From NCBI RefSeq assembly GCF_030463535.1, contig NC_132879.1, positions 32,286,133 through 32,350,132 of the forward strand: a stretch of 64,000 nt of DNA, read 5' to 3'. This stretch comes from Salminus brasiliensis. Taxonomy: Eukaryota; Chordata; Actinopteri; Characiformes; Bryconidae. The notes below the pieces were generated by a model. The model saw nothing but the letters and a program-made list of their open reading frames with translations, did not search any database and was not told the DNA's origin. Positions within the stretch are counted from its first letter, which is position 1; each line of letters begins with the position of its first letter. Positions 30,201 through 41,886 of the stretch are shown here, piece after piece. Both the position numbers and the translations under genes were made by a program.

Positions 30201-33200
30201 CAGTGATGACAAAGCTTAGAGCAAGCTGAACACATGACATTTGATCAAGTCTTACCAAGAGGCTCTTTCTCAAAGTCAATTCCAACTGTGCCTGCGATGG
30301 CATATGCCACCACCAGGGGAGGTGAAGCTAGGTAATTGGCACGAACACAGTCACAAAGGCGTCCTTCAAAATGCCTGTTACCGGACAACACTCCACACGC
30401 AACCAAATCGCCCTGACAAGAAAGAGAGTGAGTAACACAGGTTTACTTTCAGGTGTTCCAAATATGCACTGTTCTCAGAATAATGAAGAACAAAAATAAT
30501 ATGAGTGAAATCTTACCTGTTTAATGGCATCTACCACAGATTCAGGTAAAGGTGCTGTGTTTCCTACACAGGTGGCACATCCATAACCAATCACCTCAAA
30601 CCTGGCATTTAGAAAAATAATTTTTTAAACATTTTATTACTTAATTTTACTGTCTAATTATTTTTGTTCTGTTTGCAAATGTAAATATTCTATTTAACTT
30701 TTCTTTTTTATTTAAAAAAAAAAAAAAACATGCGCTACACCAATAAGAGTCCTTGGGCAAGACTCCTAACACTACTTTGGCCCACCTCTGTAATACGAGT
30801 AACCTTGTAAGTCGCTCTGGATAAGAGCGTCTGCTAAATGCCATAAATGTAAATGTAAATGTAAGAAGCACCCCTTCTCCCTTTTTAACAAAAGCATTAA
30901 AAATTGTACTTATTTACAACATATATTTTAGTCCAACATACATTGCTAAATAATAAGTACTAGCTTTGGACTCAACACAACCTGTGCTGAATCATAACCT
31001 TACACTGCTGACAGTCTAAATTTTTCTTCCTAGGTATAAATTAAGCTTAAAGCAGAAAATTGCCCTCATTATGGAACTGCATGATTGTGCAGGTCAGAAC
31101 AAATGCCTGTGCGCTCGTACCCAAGCTGGCTGAGGTAAGGCAGAACTCCGCTGGCGTTGAGGTAGTGTGTAACCATGCCACTGCCTGGAGCTAGGCTGGT
31201 CCTGATGTAAGGCTTCACTGTAAGACCTGCATCCACAGCTTTCTTGGCTAAAAGGCCTGCAAGCACAGCACACACAACATCACTTAGAGTGGAGTTCATA
31301 ACACAAACTACAGCCACAGGACAAAGTCTGCACTACGCTGGTTATTTAGTAATTTTTTTTTTATCTCCTAAATCAACACTCTTACATAATACTGCCACCC
31401 CTGTGCTTAGGAGTTGGAGACTGTTTTGCTCAAGTTGGAATGCTGTGACTGGTTTTCGCCACACAGAACACTTGATTTACACCACTTCTCCTGACAAACA
31501 CCTCCATAAACCTGTGTGGTAAAAACCAGACTTTGAAACCAGATTCGTGAAACACATGAGGATCTGCTAAACTTGCACCTGATTCCTGCCCTCTCGATTG
31601 AAACATCTTCAACTCAATTACTACTTTAAATTAATTCCTAGAAAATCACATACTTAACTGTGACCATAACATTTTATGTTGGATAATTGTCCTAAAACCT
31701 GCACACCTGTCCTGTTTGCCACAAGTGTCAAAAATCACAGATTTCCGTTTGCACAAAGATTGGTTCAGTTTGCTGACAGTTTTACCAATTTATGATTATC
31801 TGCACCAAATAATGGAATTCAACGTTAGACCTGTATTTTCTCAGCGCACATAAACACATAATCTGCTTTTTACAGATCAAACTCTTTACAGGTGCATACA
31901 TTGAATTCATTCATTCATTCATTGATTTTCTCAGCGCACATAAACACTGTACTGTGTACATAATCTGCTTTTTACAGATCAAACTCTTTACAGGTGCATA
32001 CATCATTCCTGCAGCATGAGCTAAAGGAACAGCAAAGCATTTGATTTAGTCAAAGATTTAAACTGATATGCAAGTTAACCCAACCAATCATATATCATGA
32101 ACAGCAAATAAGGATGACTTTCATATAGGGGCAGCCATGGCCTACAGTTAGGAGAAGTAGGTCTTGTTTGTCCCCAAATTCTACACCACTTAACTGCTGC
32201 AGTGTGAAACCAATGCAAACCACATGATACAGTGTCGCCAAACCTAAACTGTGGTGTAGACTTAACAAATAAACTACATGAGAAAACAAAACAGCCTAAA
32301 CCAGCTTTCTCACCTGCAGTGAGCATGACAGAGGGGTTGCAGTTGTTGGTGCAACTGATGATGGCGGCGATGACAACTGATCCGTGAGACAGAGAGTACT
32401 CAGTGCCCTCATGTAGAAACGGTACTGTAATGCCCTGCTTCTCTCTGGGAATGTGGAACCCTTTAAAACCCACCTGATTAAAACACATTAGATGAAGTAT
32501 TACTTTAAACAAGTGGAACATAAAACCAGGATTTAGGTATTCCTTATTCTGTGAGGCAGTTTTTCAAAGCAGGATTAGGATTAGGTGGAGACTAACAGAT
32601 TTTCAAATGGTGTTTCAGTACTAAACTAGGTTTAACCCTTGTCTGGGAAAACTGAGCAATATCTGAAGCTTCATTGCCAACATGACAATAAAATGTTAAT
32701 AATACACATAAACTTGAAAAAATACTAGTGTTCATTAGTCCAATCTTCATTGACTTCCATGCATTTCAAGCTTTGTTTGTATTTAGGGCAACAAGACTTG
32801 CCTTTTCATTGAGGCAGCTGAGAAAGTCTTCTTTCATGCCGGTGACGGGTACTCGGTCCTGCGGCCGCTTGGGTCCACTCACACAGGGCATGATAGAACC
32901 CAGGTTAATCTCGATTACCTACAGAGTGGTAGAAGAACATGTCAAACAGTGAACCCTGCTGTTCTGAAAAAGATCTAAAAGGCTGAAGGACTGCTCTGTG
33001 GATAGGTCACCCAATTAAATGGATCACACAGCATTTATATACCCCTCTTCTACTGGCCAGTTTAACAGATATATCAGATATATTAATAGTAGTCCTACCT
33101 CAGAATATTGCGGATCTACGGCCTGCTCATCTGAGCTCCGGAACAGTTTAACAGCTTTAAGGTAATGCTCCATAACTTCAAGTTTCTCTTCTGTAAAGTC

Positions 33201-36200
33201 TTAAACAAAATAGAAAGAAACATCTAATCACATACCCCACACAACTACATTCACTTACACTGATTTTCTGTATACATTTGACCTGAAATTAAATTTAGAT
33301 CCTCATCACAAAACAAGGTAAAGAGAAGTCAATAAAACAAACTACACAAAAAATAAAAGGTTTAGCATTCATTTTTTAAACAAAATTATTTAAAAAAAAT
33401 ATAATAAATAAAAAGTAAAAGAAAAAAAAGTATGCAAACCCTTCCTTTCAGTAACTGCTATAGAACATCAGCAGTGATCAATCCTGCACAACAGGTTGGA
33501 GGAATTCAACTTGCATGAGCTGCTGTTTCAAATTTCTATTGGTTTAAGATCTTGACTTGGCCATTGCAAAACTGTGACTTTCCAATGCTTTAACCATTTC
33601 TCGGTAAAGAACAGATTCAAGGAAATCAACTCAGGGAAGTAGATGGGAATGTTTGTTTTGGATCATTGTCTTTCTGCGTGGATTTCCTTAAACTGTCATC
33701 TTGATTTAAACATCTGACCATATTACCCCTTTAAATGAATTCACATACTTTTTTATGACAAAGACATTTTATGTTGAATAATTGTCCTTATTTTTGCATA
33801 ATTTGTTTAATTAGCTTCTCTTGAGTGAACTTTAGTGTCTTTCTAGTGACCCTGTATATGAGGAACAAGTCGAAGACATGCTCTGTGCTTACTGGTCTGT
33901 TTAAAGTGCTTGAGCGTGGTGTTGTCCACGGGGAAAAAGCTGACGGTGGCGTTGTATTCAGGGCACATGTTCGCAATGGTGGTTCTGTCTGCAGCAGAGA
34001 GCTGAGAAACACCTGGACCAAAAAACTCCACAAACTTCCCACCAATGCCAGCTTGACGCAAGTGCTGCACAAAGAGAAAATACACAGTTTCCATTCAGTA
34101 AGCAGCTTACAGGAGCCTGAACAATTAGGAAAAAGTGCATTATGTGGTCTACAGTTAGCAAATGGGACCGTTTCCCCAATACTGGAAGCTTTAATGTGCT
34201 GAGATGTAATGAAAGTAACAGAAGTAAACAGTTGTACCTACCTTTGTAATACCAAGAACTATGTCTATAGATGTAGCCAGTGTGCTGATGGATCCCACTA
34301 GCTTGCATCCCACAACCTGGGGTAAGGTCAGAGATACAGGCTGACCAAGCATTACTGCCTCTGACTCTATCCCTCCTACTCCTGAGAGACAGACAGAGAA
34401 ACACAAGCAGGGAGGGAAGAGTACAGAGAGAGAGAAGACAGGATTAATGTGTAATTTTATATGATCACAGGAACAGAAATACAGAATTTAGAGCCTTTAA
34501 GTCCTGCAAGTTGTGAAGTGGGGCATGGATTGCATCAGTGACCCTTAGGTGCCCATGGCCCAGTCGCCTTTTGCACTTGTCTTTTCTTGGACCACTTTTG
34601 GTAGGTACTGACCACTGCATTCCAGAACAACCCTACATGACATACCTGATGTTTTAGGGGTGCTCTGGTCCAGTTGTCTAGCCCTCACAATTTGGCCCTT
34701 GTCAAAGTGGTTCAGATTCTTATGCTTGTCTTGTAATATTCTAAAGCAATCTGCCATAAGAGGCCACCACTCTTTCCCACAATGCCAAGAGGGGTAAAGC
34801 CACTGGTAACAAATGACATCAAGCTTTTACAAAACATCAAAAACATGTCACATTAATGCATGAGATAATAGATTTGGGTCACCATATACACTATTAGGAC
34901 AAAGGTATTGAGACACCACTCTTCTGGGAAGGTGTAATACATGATTTCTCAGTGTGTCTGTGGGAAGTGTGAGCCATTCATCTAGAAGAGCATTCGTGAG
35001 GTCAAATACTGATGCTGGAGTAGTGGGCCTGACTCGCAACCTTCAGCTGTTAACCTCTAGTTCAACTTAAGATTTTCAAGAAGGCTGAAGTCAGGGGTCT
35101 GTGAGGTCTGTGTAGGTCGTCCTGCAGAAGCATTAAGATTTCCCTTCACTTAAACCAAGGGGATAATAGGCCAAACCCTGAAAAACAACCCCATAGCGCC
35201 ATCTCCTGGCATTCGCCAAACCCAGACTCGTCCACCAGATTGCCAGCTAGAGAAACGTGATTCATTGCTCAATAGAATATGTTTCCACTGCTTAAAAGTC
35301 CAACGGCTTTAAACCACTCCATCCTATGTTCTGCATCGTGCTGTGTGTTAATCGTTAATGTGGTTCTGCTGTGGTTGCTGTGGTTCCTAAACACTTCCAC
35401 TTTTCAATAATACCACTCACAGTTGATTGTGGAATATCTAAAAGGGGAAGAGATTTCACCAACTGACTTGTTGCAACAATGGCATCAAATACCATGATGT
35501 ACTTCAGTGAGCTCTTCAGAATGAGCCATTCTTTCACAAATGTTTGCGAAGGCAGACTAAATACACCTGTGACAATGGGACTGAACTAAACACTTAAATT
35601 CAGGGATTAAGAGGTGTGTCCCAATACTTTTGCCCATATAATTTATGTGTTTTATGTTTAAAACAAACTCCCCACTCTGATTCTGAGCTCAGGAAGAGAT
35701 GATCGAAATCCATTTTGCTAGCTGGTATCCATATGTTTTGATGTAGTGTGGTAACAGATATGTTAAGAGCAAGGTAAAAGTAGGAAGCACTCACCCCAGC
35801 CAAGTATACCAAGGCCGTTAATCATAGTCGTGTGCGAGTCTGTGCCCACAACCGTGTCAGGATAGACGAAACCCCCACTCTCCTGGACTACTTGAGACAG
35901 GTATTCCAGATTGACCTGATGCACTGAGCCAATGTCTGGAGGAACCACACTCACATTCTTAAATGCTTTAGAACACCACTGTGGAAAAAAAATGAAATTC
36001 ACAGTTAGAGAAAATAAGCATACAGCATACACAGTCATGCGAAAAAGAAAGTATATCTAGAGCTGGGCAATATGATGATTATTTTATTGTATTGTGATAC
36101 ATTTTGTTATCGTGATACACACTAAGCATATCAAGGATATTGCCAGTGCTTAATAAACACCGATAACTGATTCTATTACTAACAGTGTAATTACACTCTC

Positions 36201-39200
36201 TTAATTAGATTAAGAGCAGCAGATGTAAAAAATGTAAAAAAAAATAAATAAATCACTTAGTCTGGGATTACATGTATCACGATAAATATTGTGTATTGTG
36301 AAAAATGTCTTTAAATATTGTGATATAGTATTTATACCATATCTCCCAGCCGTAAGTATATCCTTTTTAAAATCTATGGTTTTACATATCAGAACCTAAC
36401 AAAAAAAAACTTTCATAGAATTTCTTACAATTATGTAAACACAGCCTCAAAGAAACACCATCATATGGTGCTGCTAATCAAATACCCTGGTTTAGGCAGT
36501 GCGCTGGTCTAGAGCATTCAGGTGTGTGTTAACACAATGTCAACAAGGATAAAAATCAGTCATGATCTCAGAGAAGCAACTGCTGCCACTCATCAATCTG
36601 GGAAGGGTTATAAGGCCATTTTCAGACTATTTGAAGACCGTCATTCTACAGTGAGAAAAATTATTCTCAAGTAGAAAACAAGACTGCCAATCTTCCCAGG
36701 AGTAGATGTTCCATCAAATTTACCCCAAGGGTCAGACGGTGCAGTGCTCAGAGATTGCAAAAACACCTAAAAGCTACATCTCAGACTCAGGCCTCAGGTA
36801 TGCATGTTAAATGTTCAGGTTCATGACAGTACAGTAGAAAAAAACTAAACAAACATGGCTTGTTTCTAAAATGAACATGGCAGCATAACTTGAGTGTGCA
36901 AAGTTGCATATGAACAAACGAGAAGACATCTGGAACAGGGTCCTTTGGACAGATGATACCAAAGTAGAGATGTTTGGCCATACTGCATAGCTTCACATTT
37001 GGCAAAAACAAAACAGCATATCAGCACAAACACCTCACATCAATAGTCAAACATGATGGAGGAAGGGTGACAATTTGGGCCACAGAACCTGGGCACCTTG
37101 CAGTTATTGAGTCGAACATGAACACTCCTGAATACCAAAGTATTGTCAAAAAAGTCAAATGTGAGGCCATCTATCCAACAGCTAAGCTAAAGCTTAGCTG
37201 GAATTGGGTCAAGCAACTGGACAGTGATCACAACCACACCAGTAAATCTACAGCAGAATGACCCAGTTAAAGTCCAGACCTCAACCCAGTTGAATTGATG
37301 TGGCAGGACCTTAAGAGAGTTGTGTATAAACCCACACACCTCTGCAGCAACGCTGTAAAGAAGAGTGGGCCAAAATTCCTACAGAACGATGCGCGAGATA
37401 ATGTCATACAGAAAACTATTACTTAATTTTTACTTCATTTTTGTTAAATAAATAATGACATGGTTAAATGTGTTCAATGTCATTTATTTTAGGTTGTAAT
37501 TACTTAATTTTTAGACCTGCTAAGTACCATTTTTATGTAAAACCATAGAAACCCAGGGCATGTAGTTTACACAGCACACAAGCTACATCAATTTCAGGGA
37601 TCTGTGAATTTACCTTAAAGAACTGAAGTCTTTCTTTGTTTCTTATGAGCTCCATCTCCTGGTTCCTCACAGCTGTATCTTGTCTATGGGCAAGCAGAAA
37701 CATGGCCATGAATCCAGCTAGTTTTCATAAACACTAATTAACAACTTCATAAACACTCACTAAACCACTTTCCTTCTTTCACAAAAACACAAAACAGAAG
37801 CTTTGAGAGATTTTCAAGCGCAAGGTTCTTTTTGAGAAGCAGTGTTGTTCTTACTCTGAGACGGGCTTCAGGTGGAAGGGGCAGAGCAGCGGCGTGTTCT
37901 CTATCTGTACTGAGGGAGCTCGGCCAGAGCCGGAGGGAGCGTCACTGCAGGAGCCTTTACTGCAGCTTCCTCTCTGACCCCCACACTGGCTGTTTCTGGG
38001 AGACGACCGAGCAGGGCCAGAGCGTGGCCCTGTCCCATGTCCATCGCCTCCACCAGGATTGGGGGCATTTTGGATGGCACTGAAAAATGAGAAGAAAAAA
38101 AAAACCCATCTACGTAAATAAATCAAGTGAGTGAAAAATGTAACACTATACAAAAGATACTGAATAAATGTGCTTCATTTTGATATTGTGCTTGTTGTTG
38201 CAGGCTTTGGTTTAATTTCCCCACACCATGTACACCATGCACAGCACACCATGTCCTTGGGCAAGACTACGAACACAACACCAAACCCAGTTCACACATT
38301 CATTTTATAGTCTCCCTACTAACTCACCTAACCCAGAAAAAAAGCTCTTAATCAAAAACACCGAACTGGGATTAGGAACCACTGAAGTAAGACATCAGCT
38401 TTTATGACAGTCATGTTCAATTCGAGCTACTACTGAGCTTTACCACTTGCTGAAGTCGATCTGTAGTGAGTGATCTACTATAAGGTCAGTAGGACATTTG
38501 GGGTTGATGAGGTTGGGGTCGATTCCATTCTTTGCCACAGCATCTCGCATGGCTGCCAGGTCCACCATGGCTGGAATTCCGCTGTGAAGATGACCACACA
38601 CACAAACACAAATCAGAGATGTATTCGGAATCACAGGAGTGGCCTTGGCATAGGTAACAGATGGGTCAATTTAAGAACTCACGTGAAGTCCTGCAGAAGC
38701 ACTCGCGCAGGAGAGAAGGGAATTTCGGCTTCATTTTGCTGCGTTTCCCAGTTTAGAATATTGTATACGTCCTCCTCCTTCACATAAAAGCCATCACACT
38801 TTCGGACAGCAGACTCGAGCAGCACACGAATAGAGAACGGCAGTCTCTCTGGAAGACAGAAAGTAAAAGATTGTAATAGGAATTATTTAGCAGCAATAAG
38901 TCTACATCCTCTACAGAGAACATACTTCTGCACATTTTAATGCACAGTTATGGTTTATTTACTAAAGATTATTAATGAGTACAATAGCAAATTGCAGAAA
39001 ATCTGTCATGTACATCATAATACAGCCTATCCTAAGCAAAAGTTCTTGGTAATTGATGCGGCATTTGCACAGTATTCACCCCAATACCAAGAAAGATCTT
39101 AAGTAAGTGAGGTTTATTTACTGTTACTAAACTATATTACCAATGTGTGGCTTGAACTGTGCTGTCTTGGTCATGCTGGCATGCAAATATGCTAGTTTAT

Positions 39201-41611
39201 ATTACAATAGGCATCAACAAAACAAATCCCACTGTTCTAATATCAAAACAAGGTGTTGTGAATTTTCTCAACAATAAAGCCGTGTGACAGACATAACCCA
39301 ATACCCACAAAGACTGTTATCTCAACTCAGCATATCAGTTGGGTTCCGGGCCAACACAAAACTCTGCAGAGGCCTGTGGCAAAAGATATCATCTGCTTCT
39401 CTTACTTCACTCACCATATATGGAATCCCCAAGTTTTTGAGGATTGAAATATTTTCGGGCTTCGTTTTTTTCCGTTTGTAACGTGTCAATCAAATGGCCA
39501 AATGGGTGCTCTGCACAAAAAGACAAAACCAAACCACATTATCAAGTGACACTTCCTGCACAATATTGCAACATTTCTCAAAAGACATTCACTGGTGGCA
39601 TTTTGGATGTAAAGCTATACAACAATAACAGCAGCTTTGGGATATTCAGTCTCACATTCAATAGAAATTAAAGTAGGGCTGGGCAATATGACGATATTTA
39701 ATCGTATCGTAATCAATTTTGTTATAGCGATCCACAGTATGCTTTTCTAGGCATATCGAGGATACTGTTAGTGCTATAACACACTGATCAGCTGCACGCT
39801 TCATTACAAACAGTGTAATTAGACTAGGTTCAATTAGATGAAGTGCAGCAGAATAAAAAACCTCACTGTATTCAGTACAGGAGAGTAGAGCTGGGCAATA
39901 TGGCAATATTTTATGCTTTTATGAGTGTATCATAAATATCACCAGTGCTTATAGAGACAATAATACCATGAAAAATTTAGTATGAATGAAAAGATAGTTA
40001 GCCCTAATAGGAAGGCTGTGCCACAAAAGTCTTCCACTGAATCCTAGCATTATCACAAGAGTGACAGGAATAAAACCATACAGACCATAACAGAGAAAAT
40101 ATAATCGCTTATAATATAGTGAGGAGGTTTACCACAATGGGCTTTGTTTCTAAAATCATGACCATCACAGCAACTATGCAAAGCGTTACAGTAGATCCAC
40201 GTTGGCTGACGCACCCTGCACCTGCTTTGTCAGAACACTATGTGATAGGGTCCGATCAGGAACAACTCCATTATTGATTTACTTACAGAGAATAACCTCA
40301 CTGATCCTCTAAACTAAATCAACCTCTAAACTAATCTTTAACAGATCAGTAATAATTCCCCCATCCCTCCGAGACGTGTGTGGGCCTGGAGTGAAATCTA
40401 ATATAATTTCACCAGACTAGAGTCATCATCATTACAAGAGGAAAGGTGGTCATTACAATGTTGACAGTAGTCCGCAAAACCAAAACACTCCGGGTGGTTC
40501 TCACGAAGACAGGCTTCAGCAACCCAACACAGAAAGGGAGGAGACAGGGTCCTGGACTTCCATCAACACAGTGATGCCAAAAAATAAAACAATGCAAACA
40601 AAGTCCTGAGCTTAAATGAATGCCATTAAAGGTAAACCCACTGTCAAACGACATATCGTGGAGTCGTAGAGACCAGGGACGAGGCAGTGGGACAGTGTAT
40701 TTCCAGTTCTGCCGCAAAACAAAAAGCATAGCACACAAAGTCAGTACGTTCAGTGACTCTGTACCCAAAGACGCCCTCTGTAAGGCCTTCTGATCTTTGA
40801 GGACAATCATTCAGTAAAGGAAACAGCGGCAACAGCGTTGGGATAGCGCCCAGGAGCTACAGGCCAGCAGCGGGGGGCGGACAGGGAGGGAACGCGCTCC
40901 TTATCTCTGTAGCCAAATGCTCTCCTAGATTAGAAGACCCCCCTTAACTGTGGCAAGAAAGAAACAAACTTCAGCCCCCTGAAAAAAATGAAAGCTCCCT
41001 CGTACCTTTAAAACCACAGCATCGCCCAGAGTGACTGGTTATAATTTAGCTAGCTAGCTAGTGCTGGTAAACGAAACCACTGCACCGCATGAACTTGATG
41101 AGCTTGTTTACAGAGCCGCTAAACGGACAATGTCACACAGTGAGTGGGAGCGCAGCTCCAGCTAGCTACCGCCTATATAACTGCTGTTCGCCCCGTCTCC
41201 AGACGTTTAACACTTGTGCTGACATTTGTAACGACGCCTGTCCGTCAGAAGCATAACGTGGCGAGCCATCTTTCACGGCTAACGTTGTTGTGAGAGACAA
41301 AAAGACGCCCACTGTCCTGCGTCGCTGCTCTTAAATGTCAGCATAGCCGAACCGGCAGCTTTAGCTCCAGCTGCCCGTTACCACCGCTAGCTAGCACTAG
41401 CTAGCTACTACCAGTTAGCTAGATAGCCTCCCGAGAAAGAAGTGCGACGAGAAAATGCGTTGTTAAAACTCCCCAGTCCTAACCGACCATTTCGCTTCGT
41501 GAAAGACCGCTCACATCTCTCGCTGACAGGCGAAAAAGCCTGCGTTCGTGTGTTATTAACCGTAGATCGGAGTCGAGGGCTCTTACCTTGCTGTGAGGAA
41601 GTGAGCGCCAT
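27280..41611 (-). CDS. ireb2: Iron regulatory protein 2 (iron-responsive element binding protein 2)
   Basis: There are 22 coding exons on the minus strand: 41587-41611, 39415-39510, 38683-38848, 38444-38581, 37855-38079, 37614-37683, 35795-35978, 34242-34381, 33893-34064, 33099-33199, 32802-32918, 32314-32473, 31121-31256, 30517-30601, 30256-30412, 29997-30121, 29592-29696, 29331-29473, 28192-28339, 27979-28101, 27616-27801 and 27280-27393. Total 2916 bases, 971 residues (human 963). It binds iron-responsive elements in ferritin and transferrin-receptor mRNAs and is degraded when iron is high. Exon 5 (37855-38079) encodes the Cys/Gly/Ser-rich insertion that separates IRP2 from IRP1, ending [18 protein letters not shown]. 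Aconitase-fold motifs are [63 protein letters not shown] and [14 protein letters not shown]. The three cluster-ligand cysteines of IRP1 have counterparts here. Intron 11 uses a GC donor. Confidence 0.98.
28393..28426. repeat. (AAAT)n microsatellite
   Basis: Tandem AAAT/ATAA units in an ireb2 intron. Simple sequence only. Confidence 0.85.
29268..29311. repeat. Two-copy 24-bp tandem repeat next to an ireb2 exon
   Basis: The unit 'agacaaaagagtctatatga' plus four bases occurs twice in tandem, ending about 20 bases before the 3' boundary of exon 18 (29331), inside the intron just after its donor. Confidence 0.7.
30757..30865 (+). repeat. SINE 3' tail in an ireb2 intron
   Basis: It contains the segment 'CCTTGGGCAAGACTCC', the block 'GTAAGTCGCTCTGGATAAG' and a terminal AAATGTAAATGTAAAT run. 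These match the tail half of the SINE at 52903-53105. The tRNA-like head is missing. Confidence 0.65.
31837..32002. repeat. Segmental tandem duplication of about 65-75 bp in an ireb2 intron
   Basis: A block from TTTCTCAGCGCACATAAACAC through ACAGGTGCATACAT occurs at 31837-31901 and again at 31927-32002, separated by a short (ATTC)n-like run. The second copy carries a small insertion (TGTACTGTGTAC). The high identity suggests a recent event. Confidence 0.85.
33440..33790. repeat. Decayed dispersed repeat in an ireb2 intron
   Basis: The stretch contains the phrase 'gatcttgacttggccattg', which is also seen in diverged form at about 44036-44056 in slc25a44. This phrase is common in fossil fish DNA transposons. 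No termini were found and the family is unknown to me. Confidence 0.35.
34500..34755 (-). repeat. Common fish dispersed DNA-transposon-like repeat
   Basis: The run 'tttggtaggtactgaccactg' through 'cacaatttggcccttgtcaaag' matches a repeat I recognise as widespread in teleost genomes. It is inside ireb2 intron 7. The frame is broken and the ends are unclear. Confidence 0.5.
34885..35640. mobile_element. Non-autonomous Tc1/mariner-like element, about 756 bp
   Basis: The left end reads ATATACACTATTAGGACAAA then GGTATTGAGACACC. The right end is GGTGTGTCCCAATACTTTTG then CCCATATA, the diverged reverse complement. Ends of this type, a mariner-like 'GGACAAAAGTATTGGGACACC' family, are frequent in fish. 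It has no intact transposase. It lies in ireb2 intron 7. Confidence 0.65.
36061..36350. repeat. 'GCTGGGCAATATGA' dispersed repeat, copy 1
   Basis: It starts AGCTGGGCAATATGATGAT and contains many ATCG/TGATA words. It shares this start and several inner blocks (for example 'CAGTGTAATTA') with copies at 39674 and 39893. It is a common teleost repeat of unclear class. Confidence 0.6.
36374..37548 (+). mobile_element. Decayed Tc1-like transposon in ireb2 intron 6
   Basis: CTATGGTTTTACAT at the left end has its reverse complement ATGTAAAACCATAG at the right end. Between them the plus strand keeps fragments of a Tc1-type transposase frame: a '[16 protein letters not shown]'-like piece near 36936-36975, then a '[13 protein letters not shown]' piece near 37050, and a 'SPDLNPVE' type block near 37270. 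Stops and shifts are frequent, so it is inactive. It reads opposite to ireb2. Confidence 0.75.
39674..39965. repeat. 'GCTGGGCAATATGA' dispersed repeat, two more copies
   Basis: One copy starts at about 39675 (GGGCTGGGCAATATGACGAT) and a second, shorter one at about 39887 (AGAGCTGGGCAATATGGCAA). Both lie in ireb2 intron 1 and are diverged from the copy at 36061. Confidence 0.6.
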
Positions 41612-41880
41612 GATGACTTCTGAGATTAACACGACTCCGCTCGAGAGCAGTGTGGCAACACCTCCCCGCAGCCCGCCAATCAGCGGCGGGGATCAGTGCG
41701 AGGCCCCGCCCACCGACCCAGAGTCTCGGCGTAACAGCGGCGACGGATGTGGCGCTGACAGACACCTCAGAGCACCGAGCAGCGTGACTCTAACATGGAG
41801 CTGGACAGTCCTGCTTAAAGGCCGCGGCAGCGAGATTAACACTGCTCTTTCTGTCAGGCTGTGCTCAGTCGCCGTGCTGT
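41612..41880. promoter_or_regulatory. Bidirectional promoter between ireb2 and slc25a44
   Basis: The ireb2 start codon (41611, minus) and the inferred slc25a44 first exon (ending at 41948, plus) are head-to-head with only about 270 bases between the ireb2 start and the first slc25a44 upstream ATG region. This block is CpG-rich and has CCAATCA at 41676-41682 and a GC box at about 41702-41713, with no TATA box. These are typical features of shared housekeeping promoters. Confidence 0.7.
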
Positions 41881-41886
41881 AAAACC

